A DNA stretch of 20,576 bases, taken from positions 1 through 20,576 of the forward strand of contig CAYXYS010000004.1 in the NCBI GenBank assembly GCA_964469735.1, given 5' to 3'. The first letter of the stretch is position 1. The number at the start of each line of letters is the position of its first letter. The notes beneath the pieces were generated by a model that was not told the origin of the DNA, searched no databases, and saw nothing but the letters and a program-made list of their open reading frames with translations. This DNA comes from JACOYH01 sp964469735. GTDB lineage: Bacteria > Patescibacteriota > Minisyncoccia > Minisyncoccales > MHMH01. The position numbers and the translations under genes are program-made. Of this stretch, positions 6,639 through 13,730 are shown piece by piece.

Positions 6639-6670
6639 CTCCCGTAGCACTCAATTCGTTGAGTGCTCGG
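6639..6670 (+). repeat. 32-nt hairpin insert, copy 2, in rnpB
   Basis: Second exact copy, lying between the P2 3' strand and the conserved ACAGAA of the P4 3' strand. Confidence 0.95.
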
Positions 6671-6700
6671 CAGACAGAATTCGGGGTATTGTTTGCTTGG

Positions 6701-6828
6701 GCCCCGGTACTACAAATTCTTCCGAATTTGAGTACGGGGCGAGCATTTCAGTAATCGGCTGGAATACTGTAATTCCCGCCCCGTATTATTCGAGCCCTGC
6801 GAGAATTAGTTCAGGGCTTTTAATTTTG
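6701..6828 (+). terminator. Structured rnpB 3' region with a terminator
   Basis: A strong hairpin pairs GCCCCGGTAC (6701-6710) with GTACGGGGC (6732-6740) around CAAATTC-TTCC-GAATTTG. An alternative stem pairs TACGGGGCG (6733-6741) with CGCCCCGTA (6777-6785); the two cannot form together. AGCCCTG (6793-6799) and CAGGGCT (6812-6818) form a final hairpin followed by TTTTAATTTT, the likely rnpB terminator. Confidence 0.65.
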
Positions 6829-6836
6829 CAAAAAGA

Positions 6837-6867
6837 AAACCCGCTTTATTATAAAGCGGGTTTATTT
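6837..6867. terminator. Bidirectional terminator between rnpB and pyrB
   Basis: AAACCCGCTTTA and TAAAGCGGGTTT form a 12-bp stem with a 3-nt loop (6837-6863). A TTTATTTTT run follows on the + side; on the - side AAACCCG..CGGGTTT is followed by TTCTTTTT directly after the pyrB stop codon. Confidence 0.9.
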
Positions 6868-7785
6868 TTAACCAAGAATCATGTTCAAGAGAGCCATTCT
6901 AACATAAAGGCCGTTGGTCGCTTGCCGGAAATAGGCGGCCCTGGGGTCGTTATCCACTTCCGGGCTTATTTCCTCCAGCCGGGGCAGGGGATGCATGACA
7001 ATGGCGTCCTTTTTCATCATCTCCATGACTTCCCGATTTACAGTCCAGAAAGCCGTTCGCCCATATTTCATTAAAAGGGCGCCGCGCTCTTCCTGGATTC
7101 TGGTATCGTATGTCACGTCGACTTCGGTGGCAATTTCCCTGATGTCCGTCACTTCCGAAAAAGGCACCTTATTTTCTTTCAAATGTTCCTTGATGTCGTC
7201 TTTCATTCTGGCGGCGTCCGGCGAAATGAAATATATCTTTATCCCGGAGAATTTGGAAATGAGATAGACCAGGGACCTGACGGTTCTGCCGCGGTTGAGG
7301 TCGCCGCACATGGCAATGACGGTATCGTCGATTCGACCGCGTTCGCTGTATATAGTATAGATATCCGTAAGCGCCTGGGTGGGATGCTGATGGTCGCCAT
7401 CGCCGGCATTGATGATGGGAACGGCAGAATAATCAGCTGCCCTTTGAGCCATGCCTGCTTTGTCGGTTCTCAGGATTATTACATCCGGTCCGTAGCCGCA
7501 AAGCACCCTTACTGTATCTTCGATAATTTCTCCCTTGGCCACCGATGAAAATTCCTTGGCGTTTTCCGTGGAGAAGACCACTTGGCCGCCCAGTCTTTTC
7601 ATGGCCAGCTCAAAGGAAAGCCGGGTTCTGGTGCTGGGTTCATAGAAAAAAGATATCATTTCCTTACCGGCCAAGGGAGCAGGGCCGTTTTGCTTGGGCC
7701 ACTGTTTCATTCTTTTGACTTCGGGAAAGAATTCGTTTTCCAGCCATTCTCTGCTGAACTGCTGAGTTTCGATTATATGCTTCAT
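6868..7785 (-). CDS. pyrB: Aspartate carbamoyltransferase, catalytic subunit
   Basis: Joins carbamoyl phosphate to aspartate, the committed step of pyrimidine synthesis. The protein has 305 residues from the ATG at 7785; AAAGGAG lies 5 nt upstream and settles this start over a TTG five codons earlier. Carbamoyl-phosphate site FYEPSTRTR is near residue 50; the mobile loop SSVAKGE is near 82, with the catalytic Lys; GDGDHQHPTQALTD is near 130 (His and Gln of the active site); DLNRGRTVRSL near 163; DTRIQEER near 227; MHPLPR near 265; and DPRAAYFRQ near 284. All key residues are present. No pyrI, carB or other pyrimidine gene is nearby, so it stands alone. It has its own promoter with a palindrome over the -10 and a terminator just after its stop. 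Confidence 0.97.
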   Translation of the reverse strand: MKHIIETQQFSREWLENEFFPEVKRMKQWPKQNGPAPLAGKEMISFFYEPSTRTRLSFELAMKRLGGQVVFSTENAKEFSSVAKGEIIEDTVRVLCGYGPDVIILRTDKAGMAQRAADYSAVPIINAGDGDHQHPTQALTDIYTIYSERGRIDDTVIAMCGDLNRGRTVRSLVYLISKFSGIKIYFISPDAARMKDDIKEHLKENKVPFSEVTDIREIATEVDVTYDTRIQEERGALLMKYGRTAFWTVNREVMEMMKKDAIVMHPLPRLEEISPEVDNDPRAAYFRQATNGLYVRMALLNMILG

Positions 7786-7815
7786 TTTTTCTCCTTTCAA
7801 AGAGCTTTGTTCTGT

Positions 7816-7849
7816 CTGAGATAATATCTCAGGTTTGGAGTTTTGTAAA
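7816..7849 (-). promoter_or_regulatory. pyrB promoter with palindromic operator candidate
   Basis: On the - strand, TTTACA (complement of 7844-7849), a 17-nt spacer and TATTAT (complement of 7821-7826). The perfect 17-nt palindrome CTGAGATAATATCTCAG (7816-7832) covers the whole -10, where a repressor would block transcription. The binding protein is unknown. Confidence 0.7.
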
Positions 7850-7890
7850 CCTCGTTACAAATCAGTTCTCGAAATTCGTTTGTAACGGGG
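7850..7890. repeat. Palindromic intergenic element between pyrB and murJ
   Basis: CCTCGTTACAAA (7850-7861) pairs with TTTGTAACGGGG (7879-7890) over 12 positions with one G-T pair; the inner part is an unpaired ~17 nt. The arms resemble the outer arms of the element at 1606-1661 (CGTTACAAAT versus TGTTAAAT, both ending in GGGGTAAA or AGGGTAAA on the right). Confidence 0.75.
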
Positions 7891-7908
7891 TAAAGTTGGT
7901 AGTAAAAT
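7880..7908 (+). promoter_or_regulatory. murJ promoter using the palindrome's right arm as -35
   Basis: TTGTAA (7880-7885), a 17-nt spacer and TAAAAT (7903-7908). The -35 lies inside the right arm of the palindromic element at 7850-7890. The predicted transcript start is about 7915, leaving a leader of about 5 nt. Confidence 0.7.
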
Positions 7909-7919
7909 AAATAAATTCG

Positions 7920-9566
7920 ATGATACGAGGTATTTTCAGGTCCAAATCCAAGACCGTAACTTTCGCTGCCATTCTTTTGGGAGGGTCGGCTTTGATAAGC
8001 CGTCTTTTGGGTTTGTTGAGAGACAGGCTGCTGGCCGGAAGCTTCGGAGCCGGAGAGGAGTTGGACATTTATTTCGCCGCCTTCAGGATACCGGATTTCG
8101 TTTTCGGGATAATAGTGATGGGGGGGATAAGCTCCGTGTTCGTGCCGGTATTTTCAAAATATTTCCTTAAGAACGAAGAGGAAGGATGGAAGCTGGCCAG
8201 CAACGTTCTTAATGTTTTTTTGTTTTCTTTGATAGTGGTGTGTAGTATTCTGGCTGTTTTCACTCCTTGGTTGATAAATTTGGTAGCGCCGGGATTCGGG
8301 GCCCATCAAAAAGAACTGGCAGTGTCTTTAACCAGGGTAATGTTTTTAAGCCCGATTATTTTCGGAGTTTCCTCTGTTTTTTCGGGAATTCTCCATTATT
8401 TTGACAGATTTCTGGTATACGCCATTGCTCCCATTCTTTACAACATCGGTATAATCTTCGGCATTATTTTTCTTTATCCTATTTACGGACTAATCGGGCT
8501 GGTTTACGGCGTTGTTCTGGGAGCGGGCCTCCATCTTTTAATCCAAATTCCTGCCGCTGTTTCTTCGGGATTTAGGTATAAAAGAGTTTTTGACATCAAT
8601 TCTTCCGGGTTGAGAACTATTTTCAAACTGATGCTGCCGAGGGTGGCTGGCACGGCCGCTTTTCAGATAAATCTCATCGTGGTAACAGCCATTGCTTCTA
8701 CTCTGACTGCAGGAAGCATTGCCGTTTTCAATTTTGCTAACAATCTTCAGCATTTTCCAATAGGCATAATCGGAGCTTCTTTCGCCGTGGCCGCTTTCCC
8801 GTCTTTATCTCGGGCTTGGGTTAATGGAGCCCGTCAGCAGTTTGTCGGTCATTTTTCCCTGGCTCTCCGCCAGATTATATTCCTCATAGTTCCCATTAGC
8901 GCTTTAATGTTTCTTTTGAGGGCCCAAATAGTCAGGCTGATTTTGGGAACCGGCCAGTTCGGCTGGGCCGATACCCGTCTCACAGCCGCCTCTCTGGGAA
9001 TATTCTGCATCGGCATATTTGCAGCCAGCTTAGTGCCGTTTTTGGCTAGGGTTTTTTATTCTTTTCAAAACACCAAAACTCCGGTGGCCATCAGCTTAGC
9101 CTCAATGGGGTTGAATGTCTGTTTGAGTTTTTTATTCGTTCACTTGCTTTCGATAGAGGGAGGATTCCGAAATTTCTTTATTAGCTTTTTGAAGCTGGAG
9201 GGAATCGGGAATATAGCCGTTATAGGTCTTCCTTTGGCCATGTCCGTGGCCGCCATTTTTCAGTTTCTTTTTCTTTTATTCTTTTTGCGCCGAGAGATGG
9301 GGAAGATAAATTTAATGGAGCAGCTGAGATCTTTGAAAAAAGTCATCCTGGCTACCATGCTAATGGCTACTGTCACCTATTTGGCTCTTTGGGCGGCAGC
9401 TCCTTTTGTCGATATGAATACCGTCTTGGGGCTGTTTTTGCAGACCGTTTTCGCCGTTTTGGCCGGACTGCTGACGTATTTGCTTTCCGCCCACTTTTTG
9501 AGGCTGCCCGAAATAAAGAGCATATGCTCTTCGGTTTCCAGCCAGTTTAAAAAGGAAATAAAATGA
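7920..9566 (+). CDS. murJ: MurJ/MviN, lipid II flippase
   Basis: Moves the peptidoglycan precursor lipid II across the cytoplasmic membrane. The protein has 548 residues with about 14 hydrophobic segments, as expected. The N-terminal signature is clear: GGSALISRLLGLLRDRLLAGSFGAG, then DIYFAAFRIPDFVFGIIVMGGISSVFVPVFSKY (residues about 21-85). Later family segments include LPRVAGTAAFQINL (near 239) and a loop with FNFANNLQHFPIGIIGASFAVAAFPSLS (near 270). No SD is visible; the predicted transcript starts only about 5 nt before the ATG, so translation is near-leaderless. It is divergent from pyrB and followed by lepA after 70 nt with its own promoter. Confidence 0.95.
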   Translation: MIRGIFRSKSKTVTFAAILLGGSALISRLLGLLRDRLLAGSFGAGEELDIYFAAFRIPDFVFGIIVMGGISSVFVPVFSKYFLKNEEEGWKLASNVLNVFLFSLIVVCSILAVFTPWLINLVAPGFGAHQKELAVSLTRVMFLSPIIFGVSSVFSGILHYFDRFLVYAIAPILYNIGIIFGIIFLYPIYGLIGLVYGVVLGAGLHLLIQIPAAVSSGFRYKRVFDINSSGLRTIFKLMLPRVAGTAAFQINLIVVTAIASTLTAGSIAVFNFANNLQHFPIGIIGASFAVAAFPSLSRAWVNGARQQFVGHFSLALRQIIFLIVPISALMFLLRAQIVRLILGTGQFGWADTRLTAASLGIFCIGIFAASLVPFLARVFYSFQNTKTPVAISLASMGLNVCLSFLFVHLLSIEGGFRNFFISFLKLEGIGNIAVIGLPLAMSVAAIFQFLFLLFFLRREMGKINLMEQLRSLKKVILATMLMATVTYLALWAAAPFVDMNTVLGLFLQTVFAVLAGLLTYLLSAHFLRLPEIKSICSSVSSQFKKEIK

Positions 9567-9622
9567 GCTGGCTGGCTTTGGCTGCCGGCTTCCTGCGCCT
9601 TTATTTCTTCCTCTAAATCGGA

Positions 9623-9628
9623 TAAAAT
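9623..9628 (+). promoter_or_regulatory. lepA -10 box, leaderless start
   Basis: TAAAAT (9623-9628) predicts a transcript start at about 9635, two bases before the lepA ATG at 9637. No convincing -35 is seen. Confidence 0.5.
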
Positions 9629-9636
9629 ATACTTTG

Positions 9637-11412
9637 ATGCAGAAGATTAGAAATTTTTGTATATTCGCCCACATTGACCACGGCAAGTCGACTTTGGCCG
9701 ACCGCTTTTTGGAATTGACCTCAACTATAGAGAAAAGAAAAATGCATTCTCAATATCTGGACATGATGGATTTGGAAAGAGAAAGGGGAATTACAATTAA
9801 GATGCAGCCGGTCAGAATGAAATATAAAGACTATATTCTGAATTTAATTGACACGCCGGGGCACGTGGATTTCAGCTACGAGGTATCCAGGTCCCTTTTG
9901 GCCGTGGAAGGGGCGATTCTTTTAGTAGATGCCACCAAGGGAATTCAGGCCCAGACGGTCAGCAATTTAGAGATGGCTCGCCAGGAAAAGCTGACCATCA
10001 TCCCGGTGATAAATAAAATAGACGTTCCCCAGGCGAAAGTCGGAGAAACGGAAAAGGAAGTAGCCGGTCTTCTGGGGGCTGATAAGTCTGAAATTATCAG
10101 GATTTCAGCCAAGACCGGGGAGAATGTGGAAAAAGTTTTGGAGGCGGTAGTGGAAAAGGTGCCTCCCCCGAAAGAGGGCAGGGACGACTTGGCTTTAAGG
10201 GCTTTGATATTCGATTCTATGTACGATCCCTATAAAGGAGTTTTAGCTTACGTTAGGGTTTTTGACGGCAAGGTCAGAAAGGGAGATAAAATATACCTCA
10301 TACAGTCGGGAGCCAAAGGTGAGGTCAAAGAAACGGGCATTTTCCGACCCGAGCTGACTGTTAAAGACGCCTTGTCGGCGGGAGATATAGGGTTTGTCGC
10401 CACCGGAGTCAAGGACTCGGAGAACGTTAGGGTGGGAGATACGATTACCGATACTCCTTCCGGAGTTCTGCCTTTGCCGGGATATAAAGAGCCGCAGCCA
10501 AAAGTTTTTTTGAGCATTTACCCTGAAGTTTCAGACGACTTTGAGCTTTTAAAAACCGCTCTTGAGAAGCTTAAGCTCAATGACGCCGCCTTAACCTTCA
10601 AGCCCGAGATGAAGGAGGGGTTGGGCAGGGGATTCCAGTGCGGGTTTCTCGGGCTTTTGCACGTTGAAATAGTGGCAGAGCGCTTAAGAAGGGAGTTCGA
10701 TCTTGATTTAGTTTTGTCTACACCTTCGGTAATTTACAAAGTTTTTACCACAGACAACAAGGAAATCACAATTCACACTTCGGCCGACTGGCCCGATCCG
10801 GGTAGGATTTCCTTAAGCCAGGAGCTTTGGGCCAAGCTGGCTGTTCTCAGTCCTTCCAGGTATTTGGGCCCCGTGCTGGAATTATTGGAAACTATTGATT
10901 CCAGGCAGATTGAAACTAATTATCTGGGAGCGGATAAAATGGAGCTGGTGTATGAAACGCCCTTAAGAGAGATAATCACCAAGAATCTGTACGACAAACT
11001 AAAAGGGGCTTCCCAGGGATTTGCTTCAATGAGCTATGAGATGCTGGATTGGAGGCCCGCTCAGCTGGTTAAGCTGGATATCCTGGTTTTAGGCAGGAAA
11101 GAAGAAGCTCTTTCCAGAATAGTTCCCGAGAAAGATGCCTATCGCGAGGGCAAAAGGATAGTGGAGAAGCTTAAAGAAGAAATGCCTTCTCAGTTGTTTT
11201 CCGTTCCTTTGCAGGCGGCCGTGGGAGGGAAGATTCTGGCCAGAGAAACCGTCAGAGCCAAAGGGAAAGACGTTATAGCCCCTCTTTACGGAGGAGATTA
11301 CAGCAGAAAAAGGAAGCTTTTGGAGAAGCAGAAAAAAGGCAAAAAGGAATTAAAAGAAAAAGGAAGGATTAAGATTCCTTCCCGGGTATTTCTGGAGGTC
11401 TTTAAGGCTTGA
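9637..11412 (+). CDS. lepA: LepA / elongation factor 4
   Basis: Ribosomal GTPase that back-translocates or remodels ribosomes. The protein has 591 residues from the ATG at 9637 (a TTG directly before it is in frame, but the ATG fits the family start). The GTPase domain has G1 AHIDHGKST (residues 10-18), G2 RERGITIK, G3 DTPGHVDF, G4 NKID and G5 SAKTG. Domain II follows, then the EF4-specific C-terminal domain with YRKLL-like YSRKRKLLEKQKKGKKELK near the end and PSRVFLEV. The segment HTSADWPDP is also typical of LepA. No SD; the -10 lies so close that the mRNA is predicted leaderless. Stop is TGA. Confidence 0.97.
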   Translation: MQKIRNFCIFAHIDHGKSTLADRFLELTSTIEKRKMHSQYLDMMDLERERGITIKMQPVRMKYKDYILNLIDTPGHVDFSYEVSRSLLAVEGAILLVDATKGIQAQTVSNLEMARQEKLTIIPVINKIDVPQAKVGETEKEVAGLLGADKSEIIRISAKTGENVEKVLEAVVEKVPPPKEGRDDLALRALIFDSMYDPYKGVLAYVRVFDGKVRKGDKIYLIQSGAKGEVKETGIFRPELTVKDALSAGDIGFVATGVKDSENVRVGDTITDTPSGVLPLPGYKEPQPKVFLSIYPEVSDDFELLKTALEKLKLNDAALTFKPEMKEGLGRGFQCGFLGLLHVEIVAERLRREFDLDLVLSTPSVIYKVFTTDNKEITIHTSADWPDPGRISLSQELWAKLAVLSPSRYLGPVLELLETIDSRQIETNYLGADKMELVYETPLREIITKNLYDKLKGASQGFASMSYEMLDWRPAQLVKLDILVLGRKEEALSRIVPEKDAYREGKRIVEKLKEEMPSQLFSVPLQAAVGGKILARETVRAKGKDVIAPLYGGDYSRKRKLLEKQKKGKKELKEKGRIKIPSRVFLEVFKA

Positions 11413-11430
11413 AGAAACCCTGTAATGCGG

Positions 11431-11526
11431 TTAAAATAAGGGAGCTATCGTAAAAGCGAGCATACTGACGATGACCAGGGAAATCATGACCAGCCAGACT
11501 AATTTGGCAACTTTCTTCATTTTCAT
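11431..11526 (-). CDS. Single-helix membrane micropeptide, 31 aa
   Basis: Reading leftwards from ATG at 11526: MKMKKVAKLVWLVMISLV, then IVSMLAFTIAPLF and TAA at 11431. It has a positively charged start, one 20-residue membrane helix and a short outside tail ending APLF. A second in-frame ATG at 11520 would remove two residues. The AT-rich stretch before it contains TAAAAT, 4 nt before the ATG, which fits a leaderless start. Similar 30-residue peptides are, as I recall, common in parcubacterial genomes and usually left unannotated. It is convergent with lepA (18 nt apart) and its function is unknown. Confidence 0.6.
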   Translation of the reverse strand: MKMKKVAKLVWLVMISLVIVSMLAFTIAPLF

Positions 11527-11549
11527 AATAATTTTATTTTAATAAGATT

Positions 11550-11636
11550 CGGTTGTCCCCGTTTTGGAAAAACAGCGAGTAGAGCGAGCGTTAGAAACCG
11601 AAGATTTCCCAAAAAAAGGGGGGTCGGGGGAAACCG
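11550..11636. repeat. Long imperfect inverted repeat before the ftsB-like gene
   Basis: CGGTTGTCCCCG-TTTTGGAAA (11550-11570) is matched by TTTCCCAAAA ... CGGGGGAAACCG (11605-11636) in inverted orientation, with about 10 extra bases (poly-A then GGGGGG) in the right arm. The inner part contains AGCGAGTAGAGCGAGCG. It resembles a palindromic intergenic repeat rather than a terminator. Confidence 0.6.
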
Positions 11637-11649
11637 TGTGATCATTCTT

Positions 11650-12018
11650 ATGGTAGCAAAATTCAGGAAAAATAAAAGGAGTTTCGGCGGCAATTGGTTT
11701 TTTCCGGTTTTTTTGTCGGTCCTCCTTTTGGTGATAATCGGATTTTTAGCGGTTTCCAATTTTAAAATAATTCAAAAGAGATCCGAACTTAACGAACAGG
11801 AAGAATACTTGCGGGAACAGCTGAGAATTTTGGAAGAAAGAAACGACCTGCTCCAAGCCCAGGCATCCGATTCGGCTGACGAAGATTACCTTGAAACCGA
11901 GGCGAGGGAAAGGTTCAACCTAAAAAAGCCCGGAGAATCGGTGGTCACCATTCTTCCTCCCGAAGGAGAAGAGATTCCTAAAACAGAAAGGCAGTGGTGG
12001 AATCCTTTCACTTGGTAA
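11650..12018 (+). CDS. FtsB/DivIC-family septum formation protein
   Basis: Bitopic division protein that links FtsL and FtsQ-type partners in the divisome. The protein has 122 residues from ATG at 11650; an in-frame GTG four codons earlier (11638) has a GGGGG stretch before it and is a possible alternative. Residues 14-36 are one membrane helix (WFFPVFLSVLLLVIIGFLAVSNF), followed by a coiled coil (about 40-77, EQEEYLREQLRILEERNDLLQ) and then YLETEARERFNLKKPGE, the family's conserved end of the coiled coil. The tail is acidic and ends in WWNPFTW, a motif of unknown purpose. It precedes tRNA-Gly and is not near other division genes; ftsE and ftsX are 6 kb away. Confidence 0.85.
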   Translation: MVAKFRKNKRSFGGNWFFPVFLSVLLLVIIGFLAVSNFKIIQKRSELNEQEEYLREQLRILEERNDLLQAQASDSADEDYLETEARERFNLKKPGESVVTILPPEGEEIPKTERQWWNPFTW

Positions 12019-12041
12019 ATTTATATTAAGTACATTTAAGT

Positions 12042-12112
12042 GCGGGATTAGTATAGTGGCAGTACGCTTCCTTCCCAAGGAAGAGGCGCCAGTTCGATCC
12101 TGGTATCCCGCT
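12042..12112 (+). tRNA. tRNA-Gly (anticodon CCC)
   Basis: 71-nt cloverleaf. Acceptor GCGGGAT/ATCCCGC with discriminator T; anticodon arm CTTCC-TTCCCAA-GGAAG; T-arm GCCAG-TTCGATC-CTGGT. No CCA encoded. Unlike the Lys, Thr and Gln genes here, it has no insert and no displaced copy beside it. Confidence 0.94.
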
Positions 12113-12246
12113 TCATTATTTGACTTTCCGTTTTTTTTGACCAGCCAGAAAAAATCCCACTCTTGAAATTTATTCCGTAGGGAAACGAAGTTTCTCCTTC
12201 GGGCCGCCTCCATTTTTTCCTTATTCGCTGAAAGGAAAAAATTTAC

Positions 12247-12258
12247 TATAATTATAAT
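12247..12258 (+). promoter_or_regulatory. Tandem -10 boxes before the DUF5667 gene
   Basis: Two adjacent TATAAT boxes (12247-12252 and 12253-12258) lie about 48 nt before the start codon. No good -35 is seen, so the call is weak. The rest of 12113-12246 holds only short hairpins. Confidence 0.4.
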
Positions 12259-12305
12259 AATAAAGGTCAAGTCACATAAAAATAATAAGTAATTAAACAA
12301 GATTT

Positions 12306-13640
12306 ATGAACAAAAAAATTATCACAATAGCTATGCTTGGAGTTCTTGTCTCCTTCGGCGCAGCTCACGCGCAAACAATTGATTTGCTGAATCCTGGTGC
12401 GCTTCCCGGGAGCCCGTTCTATTTCGTAAAAAGTTTTTTTGAAAACGTGGGGACTTTCTTTACATTCGGAAACAGCGCTAAAGCAGAACGTTACCTTGGA
12501 CTCGCAGAAAAGCGTCTTGCCGAAGCGGAAGCTCTTGCGGCACAAGACGACGAACGCGCGCAAAGCGCAGTCGCGCGCTACGAAGAGCAATACGCCAAGG
12601 CGAAAGAATACGCAGAGCGTACTGCTAACCCTGATTTGAAAGCGCAAGTCGCCGACGCAACTACAAAACACCTTTCCGTTTTAGACAAGGTGTTAAATAA
12701 AGTTCCGGAACAAGCAAAAGAGTCGGTGCGCACAGCAAAAGAAAGATCAATCTCAGGCCAGATTGAAGTACTGCGCGATATAGCCCCGCAAGACCCCGAA
12801 GCGGTTGTTGATATATTCACCCGGGCAGCTGAAGGCAGACTGAATGCCGTTCAAGCACAAGTCGGCCACAGCGGTGACAATGAAGAAAAAGCGGAAGAAG
12901 TTAGCGAAGTGCTTGCAGAATATGAAAAATATGCAGAGTTTGGCAAGGAAATTTCCACACTTACAGAGGGACTCCAAACCGGCGAAACGACTGTTGAGGA
13001 ATTAGTAGAACAGGCTACCTCGCATCATCGCGATGTCTTGCGCGACGTGGAGAATAAAGCTCCGTCACAAGCGCGAGAGAGTATTCAGCGAGTCCTAGAA
13101 AGAACTTATGCTCCTGGAACAGGTCCCGGAGAGGCTGGTAATGAAGAAAGATTGGCGCCTGGAACGAATGATGATTCCCCAGAAAATACGGTAGTTGGCG
13201 ATGAAGGGGGAAAAACTGATGTTGTAACAAAAGATATGACTATTGATAAAGGGCCAGTTGATAGTGGTAATGGTGGTGGCGGAGATGGATCTATTTGCTG
13301 TAAAAAAATAATAAATGGGAAAGTACAATATCACTGGGATCCTGAAGATGTTTGTTTGGATCCAGAAAGTGTAGCCGGAATAGTAGTTTATAATGATTTT
13401 TGTCTTGCATTAGGAGATGCAATAAATGAAGAAGATGATGTTATAACCGAAGGCGTTCCAGAAGAATGTGCAAGCCAAGGAGTATATGACAAAGAATCTT
13501 GCAGTGAGATTATGAAAAAAGTGCCAATTTGTTGTAAACACACTATAAATGGGGAAATAAAATATGAATGGACTCCTGGAGATATTTGCGTTTCTCCTGA
13601 TAGGGAAAGGGTTAGCGAAGATCTTTGTTCTCAGCAATAG
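12306..13640 (+). CDS. Secreted DUF5667-domain protein with two Cys-rich C-terminal repeats
   Basis: Role unknown; predicted exported. Residues 1-22 are a signal peptide ending AHA before QTIDLL. Residues 28-75 match DUF5667 as I know it (LPGSPFYFVKSFFENVGTFFTFG, then AKAERYLGLAEKRLAEAEAL). A long helical region rich in Ala, Glu and Lys runs to about 265, with two related PxQA(K/R)ES segments, then a low-complexity Gly/Asp/Thr linker (about 268-328). Two similar modules follow, starting ICC at 330-332 and 408-410, each with ING, Y-x-W-x-P and a later Cys; these probably form disulfides outside the cell. The first 260 codons are GC-rich with CGC/GCG, the rest AT-rich, as if two sources were joined. 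No SD. Confidence 0.8.
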   Translation: MNKKIITIAMLGVLVSFGAAHAQTIDLLNPGALPGSPFYFVKSFFENVGTFFTFGNSAKAERYLGLAEKRLAEAEALAAQDDERAQSAVARYEEQYAKAKEYAERTANPDLKAQVADATTKHLSVLDKVLNKVPEQAKESVRTAKERSISGQIEVLRDIAPQDPEAVVDIFTRAAEGRLNAVQAQVGHSGDNEEKAEEVSEVLAEYEKYAEFGKEISTLTEGLQTGETTVEELVEQATSHHRDVLRDVENKAPSQARESIQRVLERTYAPGTGPGEAGNEERLAPGTNDDSPENTVVGDEGGKTDVVTKDMTIDKGPVDSGNGGGGDGSICCKKIINGKVQYHWDPEDVCLDPESVAGIVVYNDFCLALGDAINEEDDVITEGVPEECASQGVYDKESCSEIMKKVPICCKHTINGEIKYEWTPGDICVSPDRERVSEDLCSQQ

Positions 13641-13730
13641 ATGATGGGGGTAATGAATTTTGGATTCATGTATTTTTCCACACAAAAAATCCGCATATAG
13701 TCAAAATAACTATCGCTATTAAAAGGATCC

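Larger units (their letters stand above)
6308..6704 (+). ncRNA. rnpB: RNase P RNA (type A-like) with two extra identical hairpins
   Basis: Catalytic RNA that removes tRNA 5' leaders. P1 pairs 6309-6322 (GCTCAAGCAAACAA) with 6689-6702 (TTGTTTGCTTGGGC). P2 pairs GGCAATC with GATTGCC (6632-6638). P3 is CCAGATACT-TT-AGTATTTGG. The conserved GAGGAAcTTCCGAAC (5' P4) and ACAGAATTCGG (3' P4) form CCGAA/TTCGG, a covarying version of the usual CCGGG/CCCGG. GCGGGTAACGCCCG is the P8-like hairpin, and AACAGAGA and GTAGACAGATGATTGCC match conserved stretches. Two 32-nt identical inserts (6366-6397 and 6639-6670) sit on either side of the P4 core, in the J5/7 and J2/4 regions. The 3' end is set by P1. Confident as RNase P RNA; helix names are approximate. 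Confidence 0.9.

Noticed and set aside
6631..7074. Plus-strand open frame over the end of rnpB and the end of pyrB
   Set aside because: It crosses the RNase P RNA core, several hairpins and a strong bidirectional terminator; no coding signal.
12113..12305. Possible displaced 3' end after tRNA-Gly, as for the Lys and Gln genes
   Set aside because: No second copy of the tRNA-Gly acceptor end, no CATAGA start and no 42-nt core were found here.
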